From positions 1 to 64,000 of the forward strand of contig NZ_JAINVW010000001.1 in the NCBI RefSeq assembly GCF_019880545.1: a stretch of DNA of 64,000 bases, written 5' to 3'. Positions 49,319 through 59,356 of this stretch are shown here, piece by piece. Every line of letters begins with the position of its first letter. Position 1 is the stretch's first letter. The notes below the pieces were generated by a model. The model was not told where the DNA came from, did no database searches, and worked only from the letters and a program-made list of their open reading frames with translations. This DNA comes from Flagellimonas meishanensis (lineage in GTDB: Bacteria; Bacteroidota; Bacteroidia; Flavobacteriales; Flavobacteriaceae). Both the position numbers and the translations under genes were made by a program.

Positions 49319-50997
49319 AATCCAAATAGTTTCAGATTGTTTTGGGTCAGTTGCAATTGGGGCACTCTTGCTTTTTTTGTGGGAAAGTATTCAATTTTTA
49401 GGAATGTCCCTTTGCGTGTTATGCCCAAATTAACTTTGTGGTCCATTTGACCATACCAGATGCTCTGTGAAACCATTTCATCCCCGTTGCGCAATCCTGC
49501 TTTCCAAGCATTGCCCTCTGAATCTACATTGACAATGGTTTTCTTATCCTCAGCAAACTGGAATCCCAGATGATACATGTTGCTCTCTGGAACGTAATCA
49601 AGTTCCAGCTCATCAAACAATTTAGCAAGATTGATTTTTTTGCCTTCAATGATATGCTTTTCAAAGAAATCTTCAAAACCACGGCCCCAGTAAGGTGTAA
49701 TCTGTTGCACGAAGTAACCATGGTTCATTTTTTGCCCCAAACGCGAAGCATCCGAAAAAATTTTCTGCATTACGGTGTCCAAGCTTACTTGACCCTCTGA
49801 CCGCTGTTTTATTTTCTGATCTAAACAAAAAGCGAAAATAGCACCCCTGTAGTAGGGTAACTTCGAATAATCGAAGTTGGTCCAAAAATTGTCATAGTTT
49901 ATTTCGGAATTCGGCACTTCAACCACTGGCGACGAGAACAACTCCCGAATGGTGCGATTGATTTCGTTGATATAGAAATTGCCATCCAATCCATTAATAT
50001 TGTTTCTTGAAATGTTTTTAAAGGTGTAGTATTCCGTGAAACCTTCACTAAACCAATATTGCTCTTCCTCATTATCATTTTTAATCGTATGCCCTATCCA
50101 ATTGTGCATCAACTCATGGTTGAACAAATACACTATTTGATCCATGCTTGTAAACCTATTATTGGAAACTGAAGTGGCAAATGAGTTGGTAAGTCCAGTG
50201 CCCTGAAAACTACTCCCATCATTCTGTGGGAAGGGTTGCATGATCACCGTAAAGTACTCCTGGGTATGATCGTTCCAAAAATTCCGTTGGCAGGTCAATG
50301 TCTGTTTTAGGACAACCAATACCGCTTCTTCCTGAAACGGGACCCAATCTCCCCGTGTGGCCAAACTGATTGTATTCCCCTTTATGCTATCCCTTAAGAC
50401 CCTGAAATCTCCTCCCACAAAAATTGCGCTGCCAAATTCTTCTTTTTTAATCTTCTCCATGTGCTGCTGGCGTTCCTGACTTCCAAAACTGTTGTGGATG
50501 GTGTACCTATTATCCATATCCAACCAGTTTAGGGTTATACTTAGCTCTGGACCCATGTTTTTGGGCACCATGAACATATTGTGGGAAAAAATATGGAAAT
50601 ATTCGGGTGTTATGATAGGTCTATAAATCTTTCGGGATGAGACATCGTCTTCAAAATCTTGTTTCAATTGGTATTCAAACTCCAATTCCTTGATTTTTTT
50701 AGGATATTTCAATACAATCCACCCACTATCACTATTTTTTTGAATAGTTCCCTCAAAGTTGACCATTTGCATAGCATACAGACTATTATGCAGTTCGTTT
50801 TGACCCCATGCATCATTCGGAAACTCCAAAATGGTCATTCCATTTGCATCAGCAGGAAACCTCATGTTAATTTTTACCAGTGGAATACTATCCTTCAACA
50901 AATGCGAAATTTCATATTGGATTCCTGAGTCTTTTGTTTCACATGCATAGAAGACTACGGAAGAAATGAAAACCAGTAGCCCTTTTTTGAAAATCAT
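49315..50997 (-). CDS. M61-like gluzincin peptidase lipoprotein with PDZ-like C-terminus
   Basis: The 560-residue protein has a lipoprotein signal (VVFYACETKD). A beta-rich N-terminal domain precedes a zinc-peptidase motif HELMH at 294-298, followed by YWFSEGFTEYY with Glu318, 20 residues after the second His, as in M1/M61 gluzincins. The end (YHLGFQFAEDKKTIVNVDSE, AWKAGLRNGDEMVSQSI) is PDZ-like. It should act in the periplasm or at the surface. It ends the leftward run from alaS, and its stop codon overlaps that of phenylalanine hydroxylase. Confidence 0.83.
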   Translation of the reverse strand: MIFKKGLLVFISSVVFYACETKDSGIQYEISHLLKDSIPLVKINMRFPADANGMTILEFPNDAWGQNELHNSLYAMQMVNFEGTIQKNSDSGWIVLKYPKKIKELEFEYQLKQDFEDDVSSRKIYRPIITPEYFHIFSHNMFMVPKNMGPELSITLNWLDMDNRYTIHNSFGSQERQQHMEKIKKEEFGSAIFVGGDFRVLRDSIKGNTISLATRGDWVPFQEEAVLVVLKQTLTCQRNFWNDHTQEYFTVIMQPFPQNDGSSFQGTGLTNSFATSVSNNRFTSMDQIVYLFNHELMHNWIGHTIKNDNEEEQYWFSEGFTEYYTFKNISRNNINGLDGNFYINEINRTIRELFSSPVVEVPNSEINYDNFWTNFDYSKLPYYRGAIFAFCLDQKIKQRSEGQVSLDTVMQKIFSDASRLGQKMNHGYFVQQITPYWGRGFEDFFEKHIIEGKKINLAKLFDELELDYVPESNMYHLGFQFAEDKKTIVNVDSEGNAWKAGLRNGDEMVSQSIWYGQMDHKVNLGITRKGTFLKIEYFPTKKARVPQLQLTQNNLKLFGF

Positions 50998-51046
50998 AGG
51001 AACAAGAATTTTTCAAAAGACGATATCGCCCAGTAAATGTTGCAAA

Positions 51047-51661
51047 TCAATTCAAAATTTCCTGAAGATCCCGATATTCTTCAACAGTTCTTTCTTTATA
51101 GGTCAGCTCCCAACCCAACGTGTTTATCAACACATAAATCCGGGCAAGTTCACTTACCAATCGATTTTCAGCATTGGACTTTAGCGAAGATGCTTCCACC
51201 TTTCGCATAAGCGAGGCAACAACATTTCGCTTTATGGCATTATAATCCTTGGCACTGAAAGGATTGAGGTAATCCGCAGTTACATCGTAGTATTCAAAAT
51301 CGGGGTTGATTTTGATTTCAGGTTCCGGAATTTTTGTGATATGCACCTTTTTTTGTGCTTCATCTATTTCATATTCCACTAAAGATAAATCATATCCAAC
51401 GGTGACCTCCGCATTCACAACCACCAAAGCCTTTTTGTCCGCAGTGACCAGATCACCAAACAATTTCTTCGAATCCTTATAATTGTACACTTCGGAAAAA
51501 TGTCCTTCGGTCACGATCAATTTGGATACGTTTTTAAGTTCCTGTTGAATGAGCATCGAATTTTCACGAAGTATTGCCCTTTCATTTTGTTCCGACGAGC
51601 AAGATTTATAGATCAATACGGACGCCAGAGCAATCAAGGCTCCGGCCAATACTTTTTTCAT
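51047..51661 (-). CDS. DUF4230 protein
   Basis: The 204-residue product starts at ATG 51661, one codon inside a GTG that overlaps the GSCFA stop codon. An N-terminal hydrophobic anchor (VLAGALIALASVLIYKSCSS) is followed by the DUF4230 domain: LIQQELKNVSKLIVTEGHFS, VVNAEVTVGYDLSLVEYEID and KKVHITKIPEPEIKINPDFE. The Cys in KSCSS could be a lipobox, but the spacing is loose. The role is unknown. It sits between GSCFA and the M61-like peptidase gene in one operon. Confidence 0.83.
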   Translation of the reverse strand: MKKVLAGALIALASVLIYKSCSSEQNERAILRENSMLIQQELKNVSKLIVTEGHFSEVYNYKDSKKLFGDLVTADKKALVVVNAEVTVGYDLSLVEYEIDEAQKKVHITKIPEPEIKINPDFEYYDVTADYLNPFSAKDYNAIKRNVVASLMRKVEASSLKSNAENRLVSELARIYVLINTLGWELTYKERTVEEYRDLQEILN

Positions 51662-51663
51662 CA

Positions 51664-52620
51664 CTAAAATTTTACGAAAGGTAACTTTTCTTGAAGATAT
51701 GCAATTTTAGTTCGAAGTGCTTCCTGGAATTTTTGATGTTGCTTGGATTCTGGGTTAAAAGGTCGGTGTTGCAATCCTTTTTGAATGTGGGCCACATCAT
51801 CCATCATTTCGTAAACATCAGGATTTATCCATGTCGATTTGAACCTCTCCCAAATATAGTCCACAGCCAATTCATTGGGATGCACCAAATCCTTTTCATA
51901 AAATCGGTAGTCCCTCAACTCATCCATCATGATTTCGTAAGCTGGGAAGTAAAAAAGATTTCTCGACTGTTCCCGAAAAGACAATACTGAATGAACAGCA
52001 GTGATAAGATGGGATTTGCTTTGCTGATTTTGCACAAAACCATCTTTTAGATGGCGGACCGGGGATATCGTAAAAATAAACTGTGCATGAGGGTTGATTT
52101 CTTCTACACTTTTGATGATGTTTTCCAAACTCACCTTGATGGTTTCGACGGTAAGTAGTTTTTTGGAAAATTCGTTTGGCGGCACTTTGTGGCAATTTGC
52201 AACAGTATTGCCAGTGGCAACATGGTCATACACCCATGCTGTTCCCAGAGTAATGACGATATGGGTGGCATTTTGCAACCATTCGCGGGTCAGACGAAGA
52301 CCCCTGTTCAATTTTTCAAGGAGTTCCTCTTGGGTTTTGCCCCGGATATCGGAATGTGCATCGAAACAGTACCAAATGCCATCCCGTTCGAAAACCTCGC
52401 TCTGTTGGTACTTGGAATCATGGAGTGCCCTATGGATCAATGTGTCTATGGCAAGTGGATGAAATAAAATGCCAAAGGAATTTTGCAGGGTCTGGAATTT
52501 GAAGTAATCTAACTTCGAACCCATATTTTCCACAAAACAGGAGCCCAACAAAAGTAATTTGCTTTGATAATCTATTGGATTTTCTGCTTTTTGTAGCGGA
52601 ACACAGGTTTGGAGTTTCAT
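51664..52620 (-). CDS. GSCFA-domain protein
   Basis: The 318-residue protein carries the name motif GSCFVENMGSKLDYFKFQTL near residue 27 and NSFGILFHPLAI. HIVITLGTAWVYDHVATGNT, FIFTISPVRHLKDGFVQNQQ and LVHPNELAVDYIWERF complete the SGNH-like hydrolase fold: a Gly-Asp/Ser-like block, then a His near the end. It is probably a cytoplasmic or periplasm-facing esterase, but no signal peptide is clear. In flavobacteria this gene commonly follows alaS, as here with one gene in between. Confidence 0.9.
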   Translation of the reverse strand: MKLQTCVPLQKAENPIDYQSKLLLLGSCFVENMGSKLDYFKFQTLQNSFGILFHPLAIDTLIHRALHDSKYQQSEVFERDGIWYCFDAHSDIRGKTQEELLEKLNRGLRLTREWLQNATHIVITLGTAWVYDHVATGNTVANCHKVPPNEFSKKLLTVETIKVSLENIIKSVEEINPHAQFIFTISPVRHLKDGFVQNQQSKSHLITAVHSVLSFREQSRNLFYFPAYEIMMDELRDYRFYEKDLVHPNELAVDYIWERFKSTWINPDVYEMMDDVAHIQKGLQHRPFNPESKQHQKFQEALRTKIAYLQEKLPFVKF

Positions 52621-52635
52621 GCCAGCATGGATTTG

Positions 52636-53292
52636 CTATTTGCAGTTGTCGATGCTCTCGAGCATGTTCTTGTACTGTCGTTCCAGTTGTTCTTCCAATT
52701 GGTGCAACAAACTCAAAACATGAATAAGACCATCGATATTTTTATCCCGGAGTGCATCGGTGGCGTTCCTGATTTCGTTTCTGACCAATTCTTGGGTATT
52801 GTAAAGTGCCTGAAGCTGATACAGACAGTCGTATCCAAACTCATGAAAGATACCGGTGGATTTTGAAATATCCCAGGCAATACTGCTCATCTCGGTGACT
52901 TCTAAATTGATGGAGGTATCCATATCGTAGCGATAAAGCCCATTTTCTGCCGGAATCGAATCCACCTTTCCTATAAATTCAGGAAATGTCCGGATAAGTT
53001 GTTGGATTTCCTCCGGAGGTACCAGTAGTTCGCCATGCTTTTCTTTCAATCTCCCTATTTCAGAATAAAAAGCGGGTATTTTTTGATTTTGGGCACTGTT
53101 TTCGACGAGTTCTTCCAGATTGGCCTCAATTTCGCCCTTAATCTTGTTCAGCGCAATCTCCTTATCTTTTTGAATCACTTTGGAATTATTCCAATCGTTG
53201 AACCAAATGGCCAAGTTGATGCCCACAAAAAGCAGGAGTATTTCTCCGACTATATATTTCCAATTGAGGGTCTTTGTTTTGAAAAAACTCAT
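52636..53292 (-). CDS. DUF6090-family membrane protein
   Basis: The 218-residue protein has an N-terminal membrane helix, [20 protein letters not shown], followed by [20 protein letters not shown], the DUF6090 signature. The remaining residues are mostly helical and acidic ([20 protein letters not shown]), probably outside the cytoplasm. It overlaps alaS by four bases (ATGA), so translation is coupled. Members are abundant in flavobacteria, often in tandem, and have no known function. Confidence 0.82.
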   Translation of the reverse strand: MSFFKTKTLNWKYIVGEILLLFVGINLAIWFNDWNNSKVIQKDKEIALNKIKGEIEANLEELVENSAQNQKIPAFYSEIGRLKEKHGELLVPPEEIQQLIRTFPEFIGKVDSIPAENGLYRYDMDTSINLEVTEMSSIAWDISKSTGIFHEFGYDCLYQLQALYNTQELVRNEIRNATDALRDKNIDGLIHVLSLLHQLEEQLERQYKNMLESIDNCK

Positions 53293-55961
53293 TTTTCCAC
53301 GGTTGCGCTTACGATATCCTTGGCATGGGCAAGGGCAGCTTCAATGCCTGAAGGATTTTTACCTCCTGCGGTAGCAAAGAAAGGCTGTCCACCGCCACCA
53401 CCTTGGATGTGTTTTCCAAGCTCCCTTACAATGTTTCCCGCATGTAAACCACTGTTGGACGCCAATTCCTTGGAAATGTAACAAGAGAGCAAGGCTTTTC
53501 CTTCGGTTTCGGCCGCAAGAAGCAGGAACAGGTTGGAAACCTGTCCGCCCATTTCATAGGCCAAATCCTTGATGCCACCAGCATCCAAATCCACTTTTTT
53601 GGCCAAGAATTGAATTCCGTTGATTTCCTTCAGCTCTCCTATCAATTCATTTTTAAGGCCTTTGGCCTTGTCTTTCAACAACTGCTCCACTTGTTTGCGA
53701 AGGGCCGTATTTTCATCCTGAAGGCTTTCCACCGCTTTCACAGGGTCCTTGGCATTGTTCAACAAATCCTTGATTTCGAACAACATGCGGTTATTTTGAA
53801 AGTAAAATTCCTTGACGGCATCGGAGGTTATGGCCTCGATTCTTCGAATTCCGGCAGCCACAGCGCCCTCGGAAACAATCTTGAAATGCCAAATGTCGCC
53901 TGTGTTCTTCACATGCGTGCCCCCGCATAATTCAATGGAGTGTCCAAAACGAACGGTTCGCACGGTATCGCCATATTTTTCACCAAAAAGTGCCATAGCG
54001 CCTTGCTCCAAAGCCTCCTTCATGGGCAAGTTTCTATTTTCTTCCAAGGGCAACTGTCCTTCTATTCGGGCGTTGACAAAATTCTCCACCTTGCGTAGTT
54101 CCTCGGTGCTGAGTTTGGAAAAATGGGAAAAATCGAACCGCAAATATTTGGAATGCACCGCAGAACCTTTCTGTTCCACATGGTCCCCCAAAACTTCACG
54201 AAGGGCCTGGTGCAATAAATGCGTAGCGGTATGGTTGCAGGCCGTCCTCCAACGTTGTTTTTCGTCCACAACAGCTTTGAAAGTTCCCGAAACATCTTTG
54301 GGCAACGAAGCCGCAAAATGCACTATTTCGTTGTTCTCCTTTTTGGTGTCCACAATATAGGTGACATCACCATTGGTAGATTCCAGATAGCCTTTATCGC
54401 CCACTTGGCCTCCTCCCTCAGCATAGAAAGGAGTCAAATTGAAAACCAACTGGTACTGTTCCCCTTCTTTTTTACTGGTTACTTTGCGATATTTTACCAG
54501 TTTCACACGGGCTTCCAACGTGTCGTAGCCCACAAATTCTTGCTCAGTGTTTTTTAGGAGAATGTGCCAATCGCCTTTGGAGACTTCTGATGCAGATCGA
54601 GAACGGTCTTTTTGTTTCTCCATCAACTCATTAAATCCTTCAACATTAACTTCTAAACCATTTTCAGAAGCTATCAGTTGAGTTAAGTCTAACGGGAATC
54701 CACAAGTATCATAAAGATAAAAGGCCATACCACCCGTAATCATTGCTTTTTCACTTTCAACTTTGGCCTTTAACCTTTGGTCTTCCATGACCTTAATGGT
54801 TTCAATTTGAGCTTGAAGTTGATTCATTCCAAAGTCAATGGTTCTTAAGAAAGAGCTTTCTTCTTCTTTGATCACATTTTCAATCAACTGACGCTGATCG
54901 CGAAGTTCTGGAAAACTGTCGCCCATAACCTCGCCCAAGACTTTCGCAAGGCGATATATGAACGGTTTCTTGGTGTTGAGAAAGGTGAATCCATAGCGGA
55001 TTGCCCGGCGAAGGATGCGACGAATCACATAACCAGCTCCGGTATTGCTTGGCAATTGGCCATCAGCAATCGAGAAAGCCACCGCTCGAATATGATCGGC
55101 AACCACGCGAATGGCGATATCGGTTTTTTCGTCCTTCCCGTACTTGCTTCCGGTTATAATCTCTATTTCCCGAATGAGCGGAGTAAAAATATCCGTGTCG
55201 TAATTGGACTTAACCCCTTGCAAAGCCATGCACAGTCGTTCAAAACCCATGCCCGTATCCACGTGCTTTTCGGGGAGGTTTTCCAAGCTCCCATCCGCTT
55301 TGCGGTTATATTGCATGAATACAAGGTTCCAAATCTCTACCACTTCTGGATGGTCCTTGTTGACCAACGACGCCCCTGAAATTGCCTCCTTCTCCTCTTT
55401 GGACCTCAAGTCAACATGGATTTCGGAACAGGGACCACAGGGACCTTGGTCGCCCATTTCCCAAAAGTTGTCCTTTTTGCTTCCCATGATGATTCGGTCC
55501 TTGGGCACAATTGCTTTCCAAAGGTCGAAGGCCTCTTTGTCCATCTCCAGCTTATCCGCATCATCACTTCCCTCAAAGACTGAAACGTACAGACTGTCCT
55601 TATCTATTTTATATACATCGGTAAGCAGTTCCCAGGCCCAAGCAATGGCCTCTTTTTTGAAATAGTCCCCAAAACTCCAATTGCCCAACATCTCGAACAT
55701 GGTATGGTGGTAGGTGTCCTTACCCACCTCTTCCAAATCGTTGTGCTTCCCGCTTACACGCAAACACTTTTGGGTATCGGCAATCCGTTTTGCCTTGGAT
55801 TCCGTATTTCCCAAAAAAAACTCCTTGAACTGATTCATCCCGGCATTGGTGAACATGAGGGTAGGGTCATCTTTGATGACCATGGGCGCAGAAGGAACTA
55901 TTTTGTGCCCCTTCCCTTTAAAAAAGTCTAAAAATTGGGCTCTGATTTCTCGGGATGTCAT
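53289..55961 (-). CDS. alaS: alanyl-tRNA synthetase
   Basis: AlaS charges tRNA-Ala and edits mischarged Ser or Gly. The 890-residue protein shows the class II core with [15 protein letters not shown], the editing-domain zinc motifs [11 protein letters not shown] and CGGTH, and the C-terminal DHHA1 domain ending in a glycine-rich [19 protein letters not shown]. The length is normal. It heads the leftward operon with DUF6090, GSCFA, DUF4230 and the M61-like peptidase, and is divergent from the M23 peptidase gene. Confidence 0.97.
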   Translation of the reverse strand: MTSREIRAQFLDFFKGKGHKIVPSAPMVIKDDPTLMFTNAGMNQFKEFFLGNTESKAKRIADTQKCLRVSGKHNDLEEVGKDTYHHTMFEMLGNWSFGDYFKKEAIAWAWELLTDVYKIDKDSLYVSVFEGSDDADKLEMDKEAFDLWKAIVPKDRIIMGSKKDNFWEMGDQGPCGPCSEIHVDLRSKEEKEAISGASLVNKDHPEVVEIWNLVFMQYNRKADGSLENLPEKHVDTGMGFERLCMALQGVKSNYDTDIFTPLIREIEIITGSKYGKDEKTDIAIRVVADHIRAVAFSIADGQLPSNTGAGYVIRRILRRAIRYGFTFLNTKKPFIYRLAKVLGEVMGDSFPELRDQRQLIENVIKEEESSFLRTIDFGMNQLQAQIETIKVMEDQRLKAKVESEKAMITGGMAFYLYDTCGFPLDLTQLIASENGLEVNVEGFNELMEKQKDRSRSASEVSKGDWHILLKNTEQEFVGYDTLEARVKLVKYRKVTSKKEGEQYQLVFNLTPFYAEGGGQVGDKGYLESTNGDVTYIVDTKKENNEIVHFAASLPKDVSGTFKAVVDEKQRWRTACNHTATHLLHQALREVLGDHVEQKGSAVHSKYLRFDFSHFSKLSTEELRKVENFVNARIEGQLPLEENRNLPMKEALEQGAMALFGEKYGDTVRTVRFGHSIELCGGTHVKNTGDIWHFKIVSEGAVAAGIRRIEAITSDAVKEFYFQNNRMLFEIKDLLNNAKDPVKAVESLQDENTALRKQVEQLLKDKAKGLKNELIGELKEINGIQFLAKKVDLDAGGIKDLAYEMGGQVSNLFLLLAAETEGKALLSCYISKELASNSGLHAGNIVRELGKHIQGGGGGQPFFATAGGKNPSGIEAALAHAKDIVSATVEK

Positions 55962-56021
55962 CGGAAATGCAAGGGTTTTATTAAAATTAACACTTTAAGC
56001 AAAACAATTTTTATATTTGTT

Positions 56022-56029
56022 TGTTTTGT
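56022..56029 (+). promoter_or_regulatory. -7 box before the M23 peptidase operon
   Basis: TATATTTG matches TAnnTTTG and lies 37 bases before the ATG at 56066. A -33 element is weak (CTTTAAG near 55993-55999). Confidence 0.5.
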
Positions 56030-56065
56030 TAAAAAGAGTGAGCAAAAATAGGATAAAATCCCTTC

Positions 56066-57043
56066 ATGTCTAAAGTTAAGTACTATTACGACCCGGATAC
56101 CCTTTCCTATAGGAAAATAGAGCCCAAAAAGTCCAAAAAGTATAGGAATCTGTTCTTGTTTCTTTCAGGTTCCGCATTGTTCGGATTCTTGGGACTCATT
56201 ATCCTTTTGAACACCAGTTGGCTGAACACACCCAGGGAGCTTTCCCTGGCAAGGGAGGTACAAAACTACGAACTGCAGTTTGAGATTATCAACAAAAAGA
56301 TGGAACAGATGGAGCAGGTTTTGGCCAACATCGAAGACCGGGACAACAACATTTATCGATTGTATTTTGAGGCCAATCCCATTCCGGAAGAGCAACGACG
56401 TGCAGGTTTTGGTGGGGTGAACCGCTATAAATCCCTGGATGGGTTCAACAATTCAGAAATTATCATCGACGCCTCAAAGCGCTTGGATATCATACAGAAG
56501 CAAATGGTCATCCAGTCAAAATCGTTGGATGAAATTGCAAAATTGGCCGAGGAAAAGGAAAAACTACTGGCCTCCATTCCAGCTATACAACCCGTCCGAA
56601 ATGAAGATTTGACCCGGATGGCATCCGGTTACGGTTGGCGTTCCGACCCATTTACAAAGGCCAGGAAAATGCACTGGGGCATGGACTTTACGGCGCCACG
56701 GGGCATTCCCATATATGCCACCGGGGATGGTAAGATAACACGGGCGGACAATGGTTCCTCCGGCTATGGAAAACACATCAGAATTGACCACGGCTACGGA
56801 TACATGACACTTTACGCCCATTTGAGCAAATACAACGTGAGCGTGGGCCAAAAAGTGAAACGAGGTGACCTTATCGGTTTTGTGGGCAACACAGGGCGTT
56901 CTGAAGCACCCCACTTGCACTACGAGGTATGGAAGGATGAAGAGCGCATCAACCCTATTAACTTCTACTACGGAAGTTTGACGGCAGAAGAGTTTGAAAA
57001 CATGCTCAAGTTTGCCAACCAAGAGAACCAATCCCTCGATTAA
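56066..57043 (+). CDS. M23-family peptidase
   Basis: The 325-residue protein has one membrane helix (FLFLSGSALFGFLGLIILLN, about 30-50), a coiled-coil region (LQFEIINKKMEQMEQVLANI) and a LytM/M23 domain at about 185-310. HWGMDFTAPRGIPIYATGDG contains the His and Asp zinc ligands, and later GHVGN-like and HLHYEVWKDEERINPI provide the HxH. It should cut or remodel peptidoglycan in the periplasm, or act as an amidase activator like EnvC. Its stop codon overlaps the start of a MerR gene by one base. Confidence 0.9.
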   Translation: MSKVKYYYDPDTLSYRKIEPKKSKKYRNLFLFLSGSALFGFLGLIILLNTSWLNTPRELSLAREVQNYELQFEIINKKMEQMEQVLANIEDRDNNIYRLYFEANPIPEEQRRAGFGGVNRYKSLDGFNNSEIIIDASKRLDIIQKQMVIQSKSLDEIAKLAEEKEKLLASIPAIQPVRNEDLTRMASGYGWRSDPFTKARKMHWGMDFTAPRGIPIYATGDGKITRADNGSSGYGKHIRIDHGYGYMTLYAHLSKYNVSVGQKVKRGDLIGFVGNTGRSEAPHLHYEVWKDEERINPINFYYGSLTAEEFENMLKFANQENQSLD

Positions 57044-57372
57044 TGCACGTAGATCTTCCCGAAAAACGATATTACGGCATAGGAGAAGTTGCCAAAGCCT
57101 TTGGGGTCAACACCTCCCTTATCCGATTTTGGGAAAAGGAATTTGACGAGCTCCAACCTAAAAAAAATGCCAAGGGAAACCGAAAGTTCACACCACAGGA
57201 CATCAAAAACCTGCAATTGATCTACCATTTGGTAAAAGAACGTGGGTTTACCCTTGAAGGCGCCAAAATCCATTTGAAGGAAGAAAAACAAAAAACACTC
57301 TCCAAGTTTGAGGTGATAAGCAAACTTCAAAAGGTGAGGGCCGAACTCCTCAAAATCAAAGACGAACTCTAA
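57043..57372 (+). CDS. MerR-family transcriptional regulator
   Basis: The 109-residue protein has an N-terminal MerR winged helix: KRYYGIGEVAKAFGVNTSLI, RFWEKEFDELQPKKNAKGNR and KFTPQDIKNLQLIYHLVKER. The C-terminal third is a short coiled coil (EVISKLQKVRAELLKIKDEL) that should mediate dimers. No metal- or drug-binding domain is present, as in the compact MerR proteins of Bacteroidota. It overlaps the M23 gene by one base, and LemA follows. Confidence 0.9.
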   Translation: MHVDLPEKRYYGIGEVAKAFGVNTSLIRFWEKEFDELQPKKNAKGNRKFTPQDIKNLQLIYHLVKERGFTLEGAKIHLKEEKQKTLSKFEVISKLQKVRAELLKIKDEL

Positions 57373-57390
57373 CAACTTAAATAAACGAAA

Positions 57391-57990
57391 ATGAAAAAAG
57401 GGATAATTGCAATAATCATACTTATTGTATTGGCCGTAATACTTGGAGGTTGGTACGTGCGAACCAACAACACCCTTGTTGATATGAAAGGACAGGCCAC
57501 CAAACAATGGGCCAACGTGGAGAGCTCCTATCAGCGAAGGAGCGACCTTATCGGGAATTTGGTGAAAACCGTTCAAGGTGCCGCGGATTTTGAACGTGGT
57601 ACCCTTACCGATGTCATTGAAGCACGGGCAAAGGCAACTTCCACCACAATTGATGCAAACAATATCACCGCGGAACAGTTGGCGGAATTCCAACAGGCAC
57701 AAACCGGCCTTTCTTCAGCCCTCTCCCGGCTTTTGGTAACGGTGGAACGATACCCTGACCTAAAGGCCAACCAAAACTTTTTGGAACTGCAATCGCAATT
57801 GGAGGGAACAGAAAACCGTATCAATGTGGAACGGAACCGTTTCAACAATCTGGCCGGGGAGTACAACATCAAAATTGAAAAAATCCCGACCAACATCATT
57901 GCCAGTATTGCCAATTTTGATCCCATCGCACTGTTCAGCTCCAATCCCGGTTCGGAAGATGCCCCCGAGGTCAACTTTGATTTTGAATGA
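57391..57990 (+). CDS. lemA: LemA-family membrane protein
   Basis: The 199-residue protein has an N-terminal membrane helix (IIAIIILIVLAVILGGWYV) and the long helical LemA domain: LVDMKGQATKQWANVESSYQ, RRSDLIGNLVKTVQGAADFE, LSSALSRLLVTVERYPDLKA and ENRINVERNRFNNLAGEYNI. The protein is anchored with its domain outside. LemA and TPM genes (next two) form a common cluster in Bacteroidota. The molecular role is not known. It shares four bases with the following gene. Confidence 0.92.
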   Translation: MKKGIIAIIILIVLAVILGGWYVRTNNTLVDMKGQATKQWANVESSYQRRSDLIGNLVKTVQGAADFERGTLTDVIEARAKATSTTIDANNITAEQLAEFQQAQTGLSSALSRLLVTVERYPDLKANQNFLELQSQLEGTENRINVERNRFNNLAGEYNIKIEKIPTNIIASIANFDPIALFSSNPGSEDAPEVNFDFE

Positions 57991-58430
57991 TCATGTCGCA
58001 CGTAGAGGAATTTCTTAGCCCGGCGGAAGAACAGGAGATTATTGAGGCCATCATCCAGGCGGAAAAGAATACGTCAGGTGAAATCCGTGTGCACATTGAG
58101 GCCACCGCCAAAATTGACCATTTCAGCAGGGCCCAACAACTCTTTCATCTTTTGAAAATGGACAACACCAAGGATGCGAACGGGGTTTTGATCTATGTGG
58201 CCGTGGATGACAAAAAATTCGTCATTTATGGGGACACCGGCATCGATAATGTGGTACCTAAAGGATTTTGGGACTCCACAAAGGATGTGATTGCCACCCA
58301 TTTTAAGCAAGGAAAATTTAAACTAGGCATTACCGAGGGCATTTTAAGGGCAGGCAAGGAGTTAGAGGACCACTTTCCATGGAACCACAATGACACCAAC
58401 GAGCTGAGCGATGCCATATCCAAAGGTTAG
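57987..58430 (+). CDS. TPM-domain protein, short form
   Basis: The 147-residue protein has no signal peptide: VEEFLSPAEEQEIIEAIIQA leads into the TPM domain, with EKNTSGEIRVHIEATAKIDH, GVLIYVAVDDKKFVIYGDTG and IDNVVPKGFWDSTKDVIATH. TPM domains are about 130-residue mixed alpha/beta units also known from photosystem repair and envelope proteins. It overlaps lemA by four bases and the next gene by twenty, so all three are tightly coupled in translation. Confidence 0.88.
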   Translation: MIMSHVEEFLSPAEEQEIIEAIIQAEKNTSGEIRVHIEATAKIDHFSRAQQLFHLLKMDNTKDANGVLIYVAVDDKKFVIYGDTGIDNVVPKGFWDSTKDVIATHFKQGKFKLGITEGILRAGKELEDHFPWNHNDTNELSDAISKG

Positions 58431-59193
58431 TTTTCTTGTTGCCTTACTGTTCACTTCAATAGCTTGGGGGCAGTTTACCATACCCGAAAAACCCGATAGA
58501 CAGACCAGCGTCTACGACTATGTAAACCTGTTGTCCAATGCACAGCACAGTGCGCTGGAGCAGAAATTGATCCGATATTCCGATAGCACCTCTACCCAAA
58601 TTGTGGTGGCTATAATCAGTTCCACCGAAGGTGAGAACATAAACTATCTTGGAGCGCAATGGGGGCAAAAATGGGGCATTGGCCAAGAAAACAAGGACAA
58701 TGGTGTGCTTATACTGTTGGCCAAGGACGACCGCAGAATTGCCATCAACACGGGTTACGGGGTAGAAGGGGCACTTACCGACATCATGTCCAAGCGCATT
58801 ATCGAGTCTGTGATTATCCCCGAGTTCAAGAAAGGGGATTACTATCAAGGGCTTAACCAAGGGGCGGATGCCATTTTCAGGGTGCTCACCGGCGAGTTTA
58901 AAGAGGAGCGCACCTTTAATGACGGCTCCCAGTTTTCCAAAAAGATCTTTTTCCTTATCCTCATCTTTATCATTATTATGATCATTCTTTCCCGAAAAAA
59001 TAAAAATAACCGTGGCGGCAAGGGAGGAAGACACAGAGGGCCTGACATTTGGGATATGATCATCCTGAGCAACATGGGCAGAAGCTCCGGTTCTTCAGGT
59101 GGTTTTGGCAGTGGTAGTTTTGGCGGCGGTGGTTTCAGTGGTGGCTTTGGCGGAGGCAGTTTTGGCGGGGGTGGTGCCTCTGGAGGGTGGTAG
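58411..59193 (+). CDS. TPM-domain protein with Gly/Ser-rich tail
   Basis: The 260-residue protein has a signal peptide (ending SIAWGQ, about 20) and a TPM domain: RQTSVYDYVNLLSNAQHSAL, DSTSTQIVVAIISSTEGENI, LILLAKDDRRIAINTGYGVE and VIIPEFKKGDYYQGLNQGAD. A membrane helix (FFLILIFIIIMIILS) follows, then a tail made largely of Gly, Ser and Phe (SGGFGSGSFGGGGFSG). It is membrane-anchored with its TPM domain outside. It resembles YgcG-type proteins. The tail's role is unknown. Confidence 0.9.
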   Translation: MPYPKVSFLVALLFTSIAWGQFTIPEKPDRQTSVYDYVNLLSNAQHSALEQKLIRYSDSTSTQIVVAIISSTEGENINYLGAQWGQKWGIGQENKDNGVLILLAKDDRRIAINTGYGVEGALTDIMSKRIIESVIIPEFKKGDYYQGLNQGADAIFRVLTGEFKEERTFNDGSQFSKKIFFLILIFIIIMIILSRKNKNNRGGKGGRHRGPDIWDMIILSNMGRSSGSSGGFGSGSFGGGGFSGGFGGGSFGGGGASGGW

Positions 59194-59356
59194 ACCATCG
59201 ATTTCCAATCCTAAATATTTCCCAACGTTACATCCCTTTCCAATCTTGCATACGTAAATCTAAACACCCCATCCATGAACTTTGGAACCCTTCCTATCCA
59301 TTTTTAACTATCTTGGTTATGGTTAAAATTTAGTTTAATTAATTCGCCTTTTCAGT